This document shows positions 9,081 through 17,278 of a DNA stretch of 64,000 nucleotides, piece by piece. Source of the stretch: Glaciecola siphonariae (GTDB taxonomy: Bacteria; Pseudomonadota; Gammaproteobacteria; Enterobacterales; Alteromonadaceae); contig NZ_JBHSGU010000029.1 in assembly GCF_042652645.1 (NCBI RefSeq), positions 1 to 64,000 on the forward strand, in the 5' to 3' direction. The translations under genes and the position numbers were made by a program. The notes under the pieces are model-generated. The model was not told the DNA's origin and made no database searches. It saw nothing but the letters and a program-made list of their open reading frames with translations. Each line of letters begins with the position of its first letter. The stretch's first letter is position 1.

Positions 9081-9109
9081 AGTTAATCTCCGAAATTTCC
9101 ATAAAGTGT

Positions 9110-9138
9110 ATATGGGTATTTGAGGGAGTCATTTCAAG
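9110..9138 (-). promoter_or_regulatory. Sigma-32 (heat-shock) promoter of clpB
   Basis: On the minus strand, CTTGAAA (9132-9138), a 15-bp spacer and CCCATAT (9110-9116), very close to the RpoH consensus. The start would fall near 9103, about 23 bases before the clpB ATG. Confidence 0.82.
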
Positions 9139-9150
9139 CCAAAGGGAAAA

Positions 9151-9918
9151 CTAATATCGCATTGCGATGGTTGCCATCCGGCCGCAGTCTTTTATATTTA
9201 GGTGAGAGGCTTGTCGGTAGGAGAACAATGCGTCATGGCAATAAGTACATTCGTCAGAGCTTTGCACCTCGGTTACGCCGTGAGTCGTCAGTATATGTGT
9301 GGCAATGCCGCTTAAGTTCATATGCCATTTACTTGGATTGCCTGGGTAAAAGAATGCCTTGTACGCATCAAAACGCTCAGTTAATTCACGGCCAACTTCA
9401 AAGTGTTTTTGACAAATACTCGGCCCTATCCACGCGCGTAAATAGCGGCGTTCATCAGAAAACTTTGTTAGCGCATTTTCAACAATCCCGTTGGCAAGTC
9501 CTTTCCAACCGGCATGTATTGCGCAAAATTCCGACGAGACAGTACTCATAATCACAATGGGCATACAGTCAGCCGTTAAAATAACCAGAGGTTGCATTTT
9601 CTGGTCACTAAATACGCCGTCGCAAGGTTCAGTTAAGCCTTCAGTTAAGGCTCCAGCATTGAGCACTCGTGATGAATGTACTTGAGTAATATATTGTGGG
9701 GATTTAACAGCGCCTTTATTACCAGGGATAGCTGACACTTGCTGGCAAAGCCAACTGAAAAGGGCTAGACGATTAGCCTCAACGAGCTTGGCGTCATCAC
9801 CAACATGAAGTGCTAAATTCAATGTATTGAAAGGATGTTCACTTACTCCGCCATAACGCTGCGTCGTAAAACATATACTATTAGCACTTAAAGGTTTGTC
9901 GGGCGTAAATACATTCAC
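9151..9918 (-). CDS. pgeF: PgeF/YfiH family protein (LACC1-like)
   Basis: 255 aa, single-domain YfiH/LACC1 family. Conserved metal-site motifs are present: TQVHSSRV, LTADCMPIVI, and AIHAGWKGLANGIVENAL followed by WIGPSI. Members act as peptidoglycan editing factor, removing L-Ser mis-incorporated into UDP-MurNAc-dipeptide, and show purine nucleoside phosphorylase activity. The start overlaps the rluD stop by 4 bases (ATGA), so the two are translationally coupled, as in E. coli. Confidence 0.9.
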   Translation of the reverse strand: MNVFTPDKPLSANSICFTTQRYGGVSEHPFNTLNLALHVGDDAKLVEANRLALFSWLCQQVSAIPGNKGAVKSPQYITQVHSSRVLNAGALTEGLTEPCDGVFSDQKMQPLVILTADCMPIVIMSTVSSEFCAIHAGWKGLANGIVENALTKFSDERRYLRAWIGPSICQKHFEVGRELTERFDAYKAFFYPGNPSKWHMNLSGIATHILTTHGVTEVQSSDECTYCHDALFSYRQASHLNIKDCGRMATIAMRY

Positions 9919-10901
9919 ATGCTTTCGCTAAGTCCGTTTGCCTGAGCGTCGTTATCAAGCGCGGCAAGTAGTTGCTTAAAATCCTCTGGAAGTGGCGCTT
10001 GCCAAGTCATAGTTTCACCGCTTATGGGATGCGTGAGGGTAAGCTGAATGGCATGAAGTGCTTGGCGTTTAAATTCACGTAAAACCGCTATGAAGTTCTC
10101 GCTGGCGTGTTTAGGCAAGCGTGCTCTGCCGCCATATTGAATATCCCCTACCAAGGGGTGCTTAATGTGAGCCATATGAACCCGAATTTGATGTGTTCGA
10201 CCGGTTTCTAGCTTCATTCTTAAATAGGTGTGCGCTCTATATTTTTTCTTTACTCGATAGTGCGTCACCGCTGGCTTACCACTGTGCTTTACCGCCATAA
10301 GTGTACGTTTAGTGGTGTGGCGGCCAATATTTTCATCAATACTTCCGCCGGCAATTAGATTACCCATTACTACCGCTTCGTACTCCCTACCCATTGTGCG
10401 AGATTGAAGCTGCTCTACTAGATGCGTTTGAGCCGCTAAGGTCTTTGCTACCACCATCAAACCGGTTGTTTCTTTATCGAGACGATGCACAATACCCGCG
10501 CGAGGAATATGCTCAATGTCGGGAACGTGGGCAAGAAGGGCATTGAGTAAAGTACCTGACTGATTGCCCGCGCCCGGATGCACAACTAGGCCAGCCGGTT
10601 TATTAATAACCAATATATCATTGTCTTCAAACACAACGTCGAGGTCGATTTGCTCTGCCATGTCTTCAACTTGTGTTTCTAAGTCTGCGCTAATGCTAAT
10701 TTGCTCTAGCCCTTTCATTTTAAGCCGAGGTGTATTTACGACCTCTCCGTCGACGGATACACAATTGGCTAAAATCCACTCTTTTAGCTTTGAACGTGAG
10801 TATTCGGGGAACAATTGCGCAATGCACTGGTCTAGTCTTGTGTTAAAAGCTTCTGGCGGTATCTCGCCTGAGAGTGAAATCGATTTGACTTGCTGATTCA
10901 T
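9915..10901 (-). CDS. rluD: 23S rRNA pseudouridine(1911/1915/1917) synthase RluD
   Basis: 328 aa from the ATG at 10901, chosen because E. coli RluD begins at the equivalent point; in-frame ATGs at 10910 and 10949 would only add unconserved residues. An S4 domain (about 17-75) precedes the RluA-type catalytic domain. HRLDKETTGLMV holds the catalytic Asp and GRTHQIRVH is the second family motif. It isomerises uridines in helix 69 of 23S rRNA. It is divergent from bamD and coupled to pgeF. Confidence 0.94.
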   Translation of the reverse strand: MNQQVKSISLSGEIPPEAFNTRLDQCIAQLFPEYSRSKLKEWILANCVSVDGEVVNTPRLKMKGLEQISISADLETQVEDMAEQIDLDVVFEDNDILVINKPAGLVVHPGAGNQSGTLLNALLAHVPDIEHIPRAGIVHRLDKETTGLMVVAKTLAAQTHLVEQLQSRTMGREYEAVVMGNLIAGGSIDENIGRHTTKRTLMAVKHSGKPAVTHYRVKKKYRAHTYLRMKLETGRTHQIRVHMAHIKHPLVGDIQYGGRARLPKHASENFIAVLREFKRQALHAIQLTLTHPISGETMTWQAPLPEDFKQLLAALDNDAQANGLSESM

Positions 10902-11018
10902 AAACAACATTATCGGTGAACATTGGGGCATTATAACAAGCAAAGCCAATAAAAGCAGATGTAAGTTTTGGTGCCTGTATGCAGTTAAGTGTAGTAAAAT
11001 GAATAAACATAGAGTGGT

Positions 11019-11804
11019 ATGAGAAAATTTAAAAGCATGAAGGATTGGAAAAACGTGGTGCTAGCCCTTGGTAGCATAGCACTTTTAGGGCTGGGCGGTT
11101 GCAGTAGTTCTGAAGAAGACCAGCGTGAACTCGTTGCAAATCAAGGCGCTACAGCTTTATATAATCAGGCAAAGAAGAGTATGGAAGTCGGAAACTTTTC
11201 TGCGGCGGCGGCAACGCTCAGTGCAATTGACTCTCGATTCCCCTTCGGCCCTTTATCACATCAGGTGCAGCTCGATTTAATATATAGCTATTACAAAACA
11301 GGCAACACCGAACAAACTTTAGCCACTATCGATAGATTTGTTCGTCTTAACCCAAATCATTCTGATGTTGACTACGCGTTATACATGCGCGGTGTTACCA
11401 ACATGGAGCAAGACAACAATCTTTTCCAAAATTTACTTCGCGTTGACCGCTCTGACCGAGACCCTTCAAAATCCAAAGAAGCTTTTGAAGATTTTCGTCG
11501 GCTCATCGATAAATATCCAGAGTCTAAGTACACAACTGATGCTAAGCAGCGCATGCTTGCGATTAAAAATCGCCTAGCGAAATACGAAATTGAGGTAGCG
11601 CGTTTTTACATGAGGCGAGAAGCTTACGTGGCTGCCGCAAACCGCGGCCGTTACGTTCTTGAGCATTACCCCGATACACCTCAAATACAACCAGCACTTG
11701 AGATTATGGTGTCGAGTTATGATGAACTCGGTTTAGACGAACTCCGAGAAAATGCCGTTAAAACACTAAAACTAAATTTCCCAGACAGCGAGTTTATCCG
11801 CTAA
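11019..11804 (+). CDS. bamD: Outer membrane assembly lipoprotein BamD
   Basis: 261 aa. A signal peptide ends in the lipobox LGGC (Cys at about 28), followed by five TPR-like repeats. LYNQAKKSMEVGNFSAAAATL and SRFPFGPLSHQVQLDLIYSYY are the hallmark N-terminal repeats that contact substrates and BamA. It is an essential part of the BAM complex that inserts beta-barrel proteins. An in-frame ATG at 11037 is an alternative start. The bamD/rluD-pgeF-clpB arrangement is the same as in E. coli. Confidence 0.95.
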   Translation: MRKFKSMKDWKNVVLALGSIALLGLGGCSSSEEDQRELVANQGATALYNQAKKSMEVGNFSAAAATLSAIDSRFPFGPLSHQVQLDLIYSYYKTGNTEQTLATIDRFVRLNPNHSDVDYALYMRGVTNMEQDNNLFQNLLRVDRSDRDPSKSKEAFEDFRRLIDKYPESKYTTDAKQRMLAIKNRLAKYEIEVARFYMRREAYVAAANRGRYVLEHYPDTPQIQPALEIMVSSYDELGLDELRENAVKTLKLNFPDSEFIR

Positions 11805-11845
11805 GCGGCTTATCTAATATAAAATTAAGATGTAAAATTCAGATA

Positions 11846-11874
11846 TAAAAAAAGCAGCGATAGCTGCTTTTTTT
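11846..11874. terminator. Bidirectional terminator
   Basis: AAAAAAGCAGC, a 4-base loop, then GCTGCTTTTTT. Lies between convergent bamD and the anti-sigma gene and can serve both. Confidence 0.85.
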
Positions 11875-11922
11875 GTGTTTGCATAAGTTATGTATGCAAT
11901 GGCTTAAGTTTTAGTCGGTGGC

Positions 11923-12615
11923 TTAGGGTTTAGTTGATACCTTAAAGTACAAATGGCTCAAGGGATTAATAAGGCGCGCCCAACCCGACGTAAATTGAAG
12001 AGGCTCATCGATAATACTGAACACTAAACACCCTTCTTCACGCATAGCTATTGGTGAGTGAGTATGCTTGTGGTCAAGTGATATGTAGTCACCCGTGTCG
12101 TACTCATTAACACCATCACTAAACCGACCGTCTAATACTAAAGTGTGCTCGTTGCCTAAGTGAGTGTGCTCTGGCACGCCCCCGCCCTTTTCCATGTAGA
12201 TAAAATTTGCAAGGTTTTTGCCACCAATAGCAACAGGCGCTTGCCACAACTTACCCACTAAATGCGACCAACTGTCCACATCGCCTGCAAACCGCTGCAA
12301 TGAGGGTGGTATCGAAAATGTCTTACCGTCTATTGACAGGCTTGCAGAACGTGAGACCGGAGACTTTGGTGGAGCGGAAGATGGGCGACTAACAATAGCA
12401 TCGAGCATATTGCCGAGTTCATTATCAATGTTGTTGGACGTTAGCGCCTCATGTTCAAACACGGCGTCAGCGGCCACGTCCACCATTCCGCTCACTTTTG
12501 CCATGCACTGAGGGCACATGTCGCAGTGAGCAGATACAAGCAGAGACTCGTTAGGTGGTAATAAACCTTCAGCAAAACCAACCAACACCTGGTCGGTTGG
12601 GTGAAATCTAACCAT
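11923..12615 (-). CDS. chrR: ChrR-type zinc anti-sigma factor
   Basis: 230 aa. Two domains: an N-terminal zinc anti-sigma domain with H5, H30, C34 and C37, at the same spacing as Rhodobacter ChrR, and a C-terminal cupin with VPEHTH, an E five residues on and a later DHKHTH, the metal ligands of ChrR. ChrR holds its ECF sigma factor inactive until singlet oxygen or organic peroxides release it. The start overlaps the sigma gene stop by 8 bases. The genes from 13919 leftwards and 14072 rightwards are its likely regulon. Confidence 0.88.
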   Translation of the reverse strand: MVRFHPTDQVLVGFAEGLLPPNESLLVSAHCDMCPQCMAKVSGMVDVAADAVFEHEALTSNNIDNELGNMLDAIVSRPSSAPPKSPVSRSASLSIDGKTFSIPPSLQRFAGDVDSWSHLVGKLWQAPVAIGGKNLANFIYMEKGGGVPEHTHLGNEHTLVLDGRFSDGVNEYDTGDYISLDHKHTHSPIAMREEGCLVFSIIDEPLQFTSGWARLINPLSHLYFKVSTKP

Positions 12616-13222
12616 GTTCTTTAAGCATTTCCTTTAAACGTTGCAACGCCAAACGCGTTCGCGACTTAACGGTACCCAATGGGATAGCTAGCTCGTCGGC
12701 AACTTCCTGCTGCGATTTACCGTCTATGTAGATTGCCTCTACTACCGCTTTTTGCTTAATTGGGAGATTGTTAAAATACTGACCTACTTCTTCCAATGTG
12801 ATTTGTTCATCTAGAGGCACTTCGTTCGCATCGGCTGTTTGTTCACACAAAATAGGCCACATGTCGTCGGAGCACACATCTTCTTTACGATTTTGAAGCT
12901 TTCTGAGCATATCAAATCGGATGTTTCTTGCAATAGTAAAAATCCACGTAGATGGGGAGCCTTTCTCAGAATTAAAGAGATGAGCCTTCTGCCATACATT
13001 TGACATTGTGTCTTGTACGAGCTCCATTGCTAAAGCTTCATTGCCCATTTGCTTAAGTGCATATGAGCGAAGTCGTGGGGCAAAGTATCCAAACACTTTT
13101 GAAAAGGAAACTTTGCATCGGTCTGTTGCTACGGTGTTCAAGTAGGCAGACATCTCAGCAGCACAGTCTTTAGGTTTACTAGCGTCGTGTTTCTTGTCGT
13201 CCAACGGAATTCCAATCAGCAT
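12608..13222 (-). CDS. ECF sigma factor, ChrR-linked RpoE group
   Basis: 204 aa from the ATG at 13222, chosen because AAGGTG lies 6 bases upstream; an upstream in-frame start at 13339 has nothing to support it. Region 2 (FSKVFGYFAPRLRSYALKQMG, then ELVQDTMSNVWQKA and TWIFTIARNIRFD) and region 4 (LPIKQKAVVEAIYIDG, a helix-turn-helix around QQEVADELAIPLGTVKSR) are clear. This is a second sigma factor, distinct from the envelope-stress rpoE at 55073. It overlaps its anti-sigma gene. Confidence 0.9.
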   Translation of the reverse strand: MLIGIPLDDKKHDASKPKDCAAEMSAYLNTVATDRCKVSFSKVFGYFAPRLRSYALKQMGNEALAMELVQDTMSNVWQKAHLFNSEKGSPSTWIFTIARNIRFDMLRKLQNRKEDVCSDDMWPILCEQTADANEVPLDEQITLEEVGQYFNNLPIKQKAVVEAIYIDGKSQQEVADELAIPLGTVKSRTRLALQRLKEMLKEHG

Positions 13223-13352
13223 TAACTTCACCTTGTCGTATGCATTAATATAGGTTGGAACTGAGTATAGCGAAAGTTTCTGTGCTAAAAAGTGAAATAT
13301 ATTTAATGTAAGTAATGTTGCTAAACTACCGCAACACAACTATCTGCATATG

Positions 13353-13919
13353 CTATTCAATAAGCTGTGACAGATACTTAACTACCTTGTCGCAGTCTTG
13401 TTGCGCCATAAAGTGTTGCTTCTGCTCGGCACCAACAGGCAGCAACTCAAGCCACCGATTGACAACCCATATTGGGTCATCAAACTTGGTAGTTTCATAA
13501 AGGCTGCTGACCTCGGGATATTTATCGAACACTTCTTGTAAACGAACATTCATCGGAGTGAGGTCTTCAATGTTCGACTCACATCGCCAAGTTTCACAGC
13601 GTTCAAAGCTGCCTACCCTGAGACCGTCAAATTCGGTTTGTATATCAGAAATCGATACGCAATATTGCCCTTCAATTGTTACGCCCAACAAACCGTCTTC
13701 CAAAACATCAAAATCAATCACATGGCAGTAAGTGCCCAAAGGAAATATGTGCGTGTTGTTTGATTTATCGCCCGTATTGTTAATCATGCATATCACAAAG
13801 CCGGTTCCCGCCTTGCACACTTCTTTTATCATGCGCGTGTAGCGCGGCTCAAAAATTCGAAGCGCCATTCGACCTTCGGGGAGCACATGAGAAGAGAGTG
13901 GGAACAGCGGAGCTTGCAT
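13353..13919 (-). CDS. LON substrate-binding domain protein
   Basis: 188 aa from the ATG at 13919. MQAPLFPLSSHVLPEGRMAL followed by RIFEPRYTRMI is the start of the LON N-terminal (substrate-binding) domain. There is no AAA+ or protease domain, so this is one of the free-standing LON-domain proteins of unknown role. A longer start at 13946 would lie almost on the predicted transcription start, so the shorter form is preferred. It is upstream of, and in line with, the sigma/anti-sigma pair (130-bp gap), so the three may be co-transcribed. Confidence 0.8.
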   Translation of the reverse strand: MQAPLFPLSSHVLPEGRMALRIFEPRYTRMIKEVCKAGTGFVICMINNTGDKSNNTHIFPLGTYCHVIDFDVLEDGLLGVTIEGQYCVSISDIQTEFDGLRVGSFERCETWRCESNIEDLTPMNVRLQEVFDKYPEVSSLYETTKFDDPIWVVNRWLELLPVGAEQKQHFMAQQDCDKVVKYLSQLIE

Positions 13920-13949
13920 ATTATTAAATCCAATTTGACATTTCACAGA

Positions 13950-13979
13950 TTTGTACTACTCGCTGGCGCACAAAGATCG
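13950..13979 (-). promoter_or_regulatory. Candidate ChrR-type RpoE promoter (leftward)
   Basis: On the minus strand, CGATCT (13974-13979), an 18-bp spacer and TACAAA (13950-13955). It shares GATCT-N18-TA[A/C]AA with the divergent promoter at 14012. It would drive the LON-domain gene and perhaps the sigma/anti-sigma genes. Confidence 0.5.
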
Positions 13980-14011
13980 CTAAGCTCCTCAATTAAAAAA
14001 ACTTAATTTGA

Positions 14012-14040
14012 TGATCTTGACTATAATGGGTGTAGTAAAA
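14012..14040 (+). promoter_or_regulatory. Candidate ChrR-type RpoE promoter (rightward)
   Basis: TGATCT (14012-14017), an 18-bp spacer and TAAAA (14036-14040). The known Rhodobacter RpoE consensus is TGATCC-N18-TAAGA, so this differs at two positions. The predicted start at about 14047 gives a 25-base leader to the ATG at 14072. It heads the five-gene lipid-modification operon. Confidence 0.65.
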
Positions 14041-14071
14041 ATTTTACAATTTGAATCACACGACGTCGAAT

Positions 14072-14494
14072 ATGACAACAATCGAACAGTTCACCGCCTT
14101 TTATACCGACTTAGCGAGTATGCAGGTGAGTGCATTGAAAAATATTTACAGCGACAACGTCGTATTTATAGATCCTATCGCAGAGCATGAAGGCTTGCCT
14201 GCCGTAGAGCATTATTTTGAGAAGCTTCTCAAAAACGCCAAGTATTGTGAATTTGATATACACAAAGTACTGAGTACCAACGATGATGGTTATTTGGTGA
14301 ATTGGACGATGAGATTTACATCTAGCCGAATCAACAAAGGGCGCCCAGTCGCGGTTGATGGCATTACGGTACTAAATATACTCAACGACAAAATAGTGTT
14401 TCACCGAGATTATTATGATTTAGGCCAAATGGTCTATGAACATGTGCCTTTACTCGGGCGAATAATAAAAAAGATAAAGAAAGGGTTAAGTTGA
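14072..14494 (+). CDS. NTF2/SnoaL-like fold protein
   Basis: 140 aa from the ATG at 14072 (a TTG at 14051 would lie next to the predicted transcript start). The cone-shaped NTF2-like fold is suggested by TIEQFTAFYTDLASM, the DNVVFIDPIAEHEGLPAVEHYF segment and a C-terminal FHRDYYDLGQMVYEHVPLLG. The substrate is unknown. It is the first gene of the operon and its stop overlaps the next ATG (TGATG). Confidence 0.78.
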   Translation: MTTIEQFTAFYTDLASMQVSALKNIYSDNVVFIDPIAEHEGLPAVEHYFEKLLKNAKYCEFDIHKVLSTNDDGYLVNWTMRFTSSRINKGRPVAVDGITVLNILNDKIVFHRDYYDLGQMVYEHVPLLGRIIKKIKKGLS

Positions 14495-15234
14495 TGAAGA
14501 AAATTTTGATTACCGGCGCCACATCTGGCATTGGTGAGGCGCTTGCTCTTCATGCAGCAGGTCAAGGCCATGAAGTGATTGCATGTGGTAGAAACGAAGA
14601 CAAGCTTGCCGAATTGGCCTCAAAAAATAATATCACCACCTGCAAATTTGACGCGACCAGCGTGGACGATACCAATGACGCACTCGACAATATCGCGTTT
14701 GATATTGCAGTGATAAATGCTGGCACCTGCGAATACGTTGATATAAAAAACGTTGAACCCGATATGTTCAGGCGAGTGTTTGAAATAAACGTATTTGGGT
14801 CGGTCAATGTCGCAAGCGCTCTTTTAAAACGTGCTAAACGTGGCAACAAAATTGTTTTTGTAGACAGCCTTGCAAGGTTGCTCCCTTTCACTCGCAGTCA
14901 AGCATATGGTGGCAGTAAAGCTGCCCTTCACTACATAGCCAAAAGCTTTGAGGTTGACCTAGCATCTCGAGGCATAGACGTTCAAACCATTTCTCCAGGC
15001 TTTGTTAAGACGCCGTTGACCGATAAAAACGATTTTAAAATGCCAATGGCAATCAGCGCTGAGCAAGCTGCCGAGTACATGCTAAGTGGTCTTCTTGGCA
15101 ATCGTTCTTCGGTATATTTCCCAAAACGTTTCAGTTTATTTATACGATTCTTGAACTTTTTGCCCGAATTTGTGCAACGCAAAATATGTATCTCTATGAG
15201 AGGCAAAGCCAAGAGACAAAGCAAAAATGACTAA
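14494..15234 (+). CDS. Short-chain dehydrogenase/reductase
   Basis: 246 aa from the ATG at 14494, which overlaps the previous stop by one base and has AAGGG upstream. Classical SDR: TGATSGIG cofactor loop at 7-14, NAG motif (INAGT) and the catalytic YGGSK near 138. A C-terminal tail rich in Arg/Lys may contact the membrane. The substrate is unknown; from its neighbours, a lipid-linked or oxidised fatty-acyl substrate is possible (inference). Confidence 0.85.
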   Translation: MKKILITGATSGIGEALALHAAGQGHEVIACGRNEDKLAELASKNNITTCKFDATSVDDTNDALDNIAFDIAVINAGTCEYVDIKNVEPDMFRRVFEINVFGSVNVASALLKRAKRGNKIVFVDSLARLLPFTRSQAYGGSKAALHYIAKSFEVDLASRGIDVQTISPGFVKTPLTDKNDFKMPMAISAEQAAEYMLSGLLGNRSSVYFPKRFSLFIRFLNFLPEFVQRKICISMRGKAKRQSKND

Positions 15235-16507
15235 ACGTATCGCGATTATCGGCAGTGGGATTGCTGGCTTAAGCTGCGCATATTTATTGAATAAGCGTGA
15301 AGACATTACCCTTTTCGAAGCAAACGACTACATTGGCGGGCATACTGCCACCAAACGAGTCACCGTTGATGGGCGAGACTACAATATAGACACTGGGTTT
15401 ATTGTATACAACGACTGGACCTACCCTAACTTCATAAAATTAATGAACACGCTCGGCATCCAAAGCCAAAAAACTGAAATGAGTTTCAGTGTTCACAACG
15501 ATGCTACCGGGCTTGAATATAACGGCAACAATTTGAATAGTCTTTTTGCCCAGCGACGTAACCTAGTGTCTTTGAGTTTCTGGCGCCTTGTGCTCGACAT
15601 TCTAAAGTTTAATAAAGTGTGTAAACAGGCAATTAACGATAACATTGATACGCAAAACATCACGTTGCTTGCATTTATAAAACAGCACAAACTCAGCGAC
15701 CAATTCATTCAAAATTATATTTTACCAATGTGCGCCGCTATTTGGTCTACAAGCTTAGAGGCATCGGCGAACTTCCCTTTAAGTTTCTTCTTGAAGTTTT
15801 TCAACAATCACGGCTTGCTGAACGTCACTAACCGTCCGCAGTGGTATACTCTCATTGGCGGCTCATCAAGTTATATCGAGCCACTCATAGAAGACTTCCA
15901 AGATAAAATCCATCTCAACAGCCCGGTTTGCAAGGTCAGTAAAACAGCATCGGGCTACCAGGTGAGTAGCCTGGACAACACATACGATTTTGATGAGGTT
16001 ATTTTTGCTTGTCATAGCGACCAAGCCTTAAAGATGCTCGATTTAGAAAGTATGGATGACGCATCCAAAGAGTCTCTCACCGAGATTTTAGGCGCCATTC
16101 CCTACGCGATGAATGAAGTTGTTTTACATACCGACACTAGCGTATTGCCCGACAGAAAACTTGCATGGGCAAGCTGGAATTATCGAATAAAGGGAGACAA
16201 CAATCAATTAAGTGCGCCGGCCGCTGTTAGCTACAACATGAACATTTTGCAGTGTATCGAAAGCGACACTACCTTTTGCGTCACTTTGAACAATACCTCT
16301 GCAATTACGCCATCGAAGATACTTGGCACTTATCACTACGCTCATCCACAATTTAGTCCAGAGATGGTTAATGCCCAAGGCAGACGCAGTGAAATATGCG
16401 GAATCAACGGCATGCACTTTTGCGGCGCGTATTGGTACAACGGTTTCCATGAAGACGGTGTTCGAAGCGCCCTAGATGTATGCGAACGATTTGGAGCAAC
16501 ATTGTGA
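15227..16507 (+). CDS. FAD-dependent amine-oxidase-like oxidoreductase
   Basis: 426 aa, 8-base overlap with the SDR gene. The N-terminal Rossmann motif IAIIGSGIAGLSCAYLL is followed by the acidic FEAND and GGHT of the flavin monooxygenase/amine-oxidase superfamily; the C-terminal FCGAYWYNGFHEDGVRSAL closes the FAD site. This family is regularly found beside DUF1365 and CFA-synthase-like genes under ChrR-RpoE control. The reaction is not established; a role in oxidising or desaturating membrane fatty acids is inference. Confidence 0.82.
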   Translation: MTKRIAIIGSGIAGLSCAYLLNKREDITLFEANDYIGGHTATKRVTVDGRDYNIDTGFIVYNDWTYPNFIKLMNTLGIQSQKTEMSFSVHNDATGLEYNGNNLNSLFAQRRNLVSLSFWRLVLDILKFNKVCKQAINDNIDTQNITLLAFIKQHKLSDQFIQNYILPMCAAIWSTSLEASANFPLSFFLKFFNNHGLLNVTNRPQWYTLIGGSSSYIEPLIEDFQDKIHLNSPVCKVSKTASGYQVSSLDNTYDFDEVIFACHSDQALKMLDLESMDDASKESLTEILGAIPYAMNEVVLHTDTSVLPDRKLAWASWNYRIKGDNNQLSAPAAVSYNMNILQCIESDTTFCVTLNNTSAITPSKILGTYHYAHPQFSPEMVNAQGRRSEICGINGMHFCGAYWYNGFHEDGVRSALDVCERFGATL

Positions 16508-17262
16508 GTTGTGAAATCTCTCTTGCTGCTAATGATGGCGACTTAGAAAGCGCTATTTATACAGGCGAGGTGTTTCATCAACGCGTGGTGCCGAAACATC
16601 ATGCATTTACCTACAAAATTTTTCTTTATTGGATAAAGCTGTCTGAAATAAACCGGCTTAACAACAAGGTGAAAGGATTTTCAGACTTGAGCGGTAAACG
16701 TTCTATCGTAAATTTTACGCGTTCTGACTATCTCGGCGACCCATCGCTTGACTTGCAGCAATCGGTCCTCAGCCGAATGAGCGAGCTCAATCATGAACCG
16801 CTAGCTGGCGAAGTATTCATGCTTGGTCAGGTACGAACCTTTGGTCTGTATTTCAGCCCCGTCAATTTTTATTATCTGCGCGACAAAACAGGTCACTTTA
16901 CGCACATGTTGGCGGAGGTGTCTAACACTCCTTGGAATCAACGTCATCATTATCTGGTTGACTTAAAAGAGCAGAAAAGCTGTGACAAGGCGTTTCATGT
17001 ATCGCCGTTTAATCCCATTGATATGACCTATCACTGGTCAGTACCTCAGCCAAATGAAAATATTCGACTACAATTAATCTGCAGCAAACAAATCAAACAC
17101 TTTGAGGCAGCAATTAACTTAAAGCGCACGCCCTTAACATCGCGCTCACTCAAACAAGCACTGCTGTCAATTCCTAGCATGACTATAAAAACAATGGCGG
17201 GAATTTATTGGCAGGCTCTAAAACTATTTGTAAAACGCGTACCCGTTTATACGCATCCGTAA
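16504..17262 (+). CDS. DUF1365 family protein
   Basis: 252 aa from the GTG at 16504, chosen over the ATG at 16480 because GGAG sits 7 bases upstream and the GTGA overlaps the preceding stop. DUF1365 features: YTGEVFHQRVVPKHHAFTY near the start, the central VNFYYLRDKTGHFTHMLAEV, and the later KAFHVSPFNPIDMTYHW. There is no known catalytic motif. It is constantly linked to CFA-synthase-like genes; its function is unknown. Confidence 0.82.
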   Translation: MSCEISLAANDGDLESAIYTGEVFHQRVVPKHHAFTYKIFLYWIKLSEINRLNNKVKGFSDLSGKRSIVNFTRSDYLGDPSLDLQQSVLSRMSELNHEPLAGEVFMLGQVRTFGLYFSPVNFYYLRDKTGHFTHMLAEVSNTPWNQRHHYLVDLKEQKSCDKAFHVSPFNPIDMTYHWSVPQPNENIRLQLICSKQIKHFEAAINLKRTPLTSRSLKQALLSIPSMTIKTMAGIYWQALKLFVKRVPVYTHP

Positions 17263-17278
17263 AGAAAGGAATAACTAC

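Noticed and set aside
9120..9551. 143-codon ORF opposite pgeF
   Set aside because: Antisense to a clear gene with conserved motifs; composition is that of a shadow frame.
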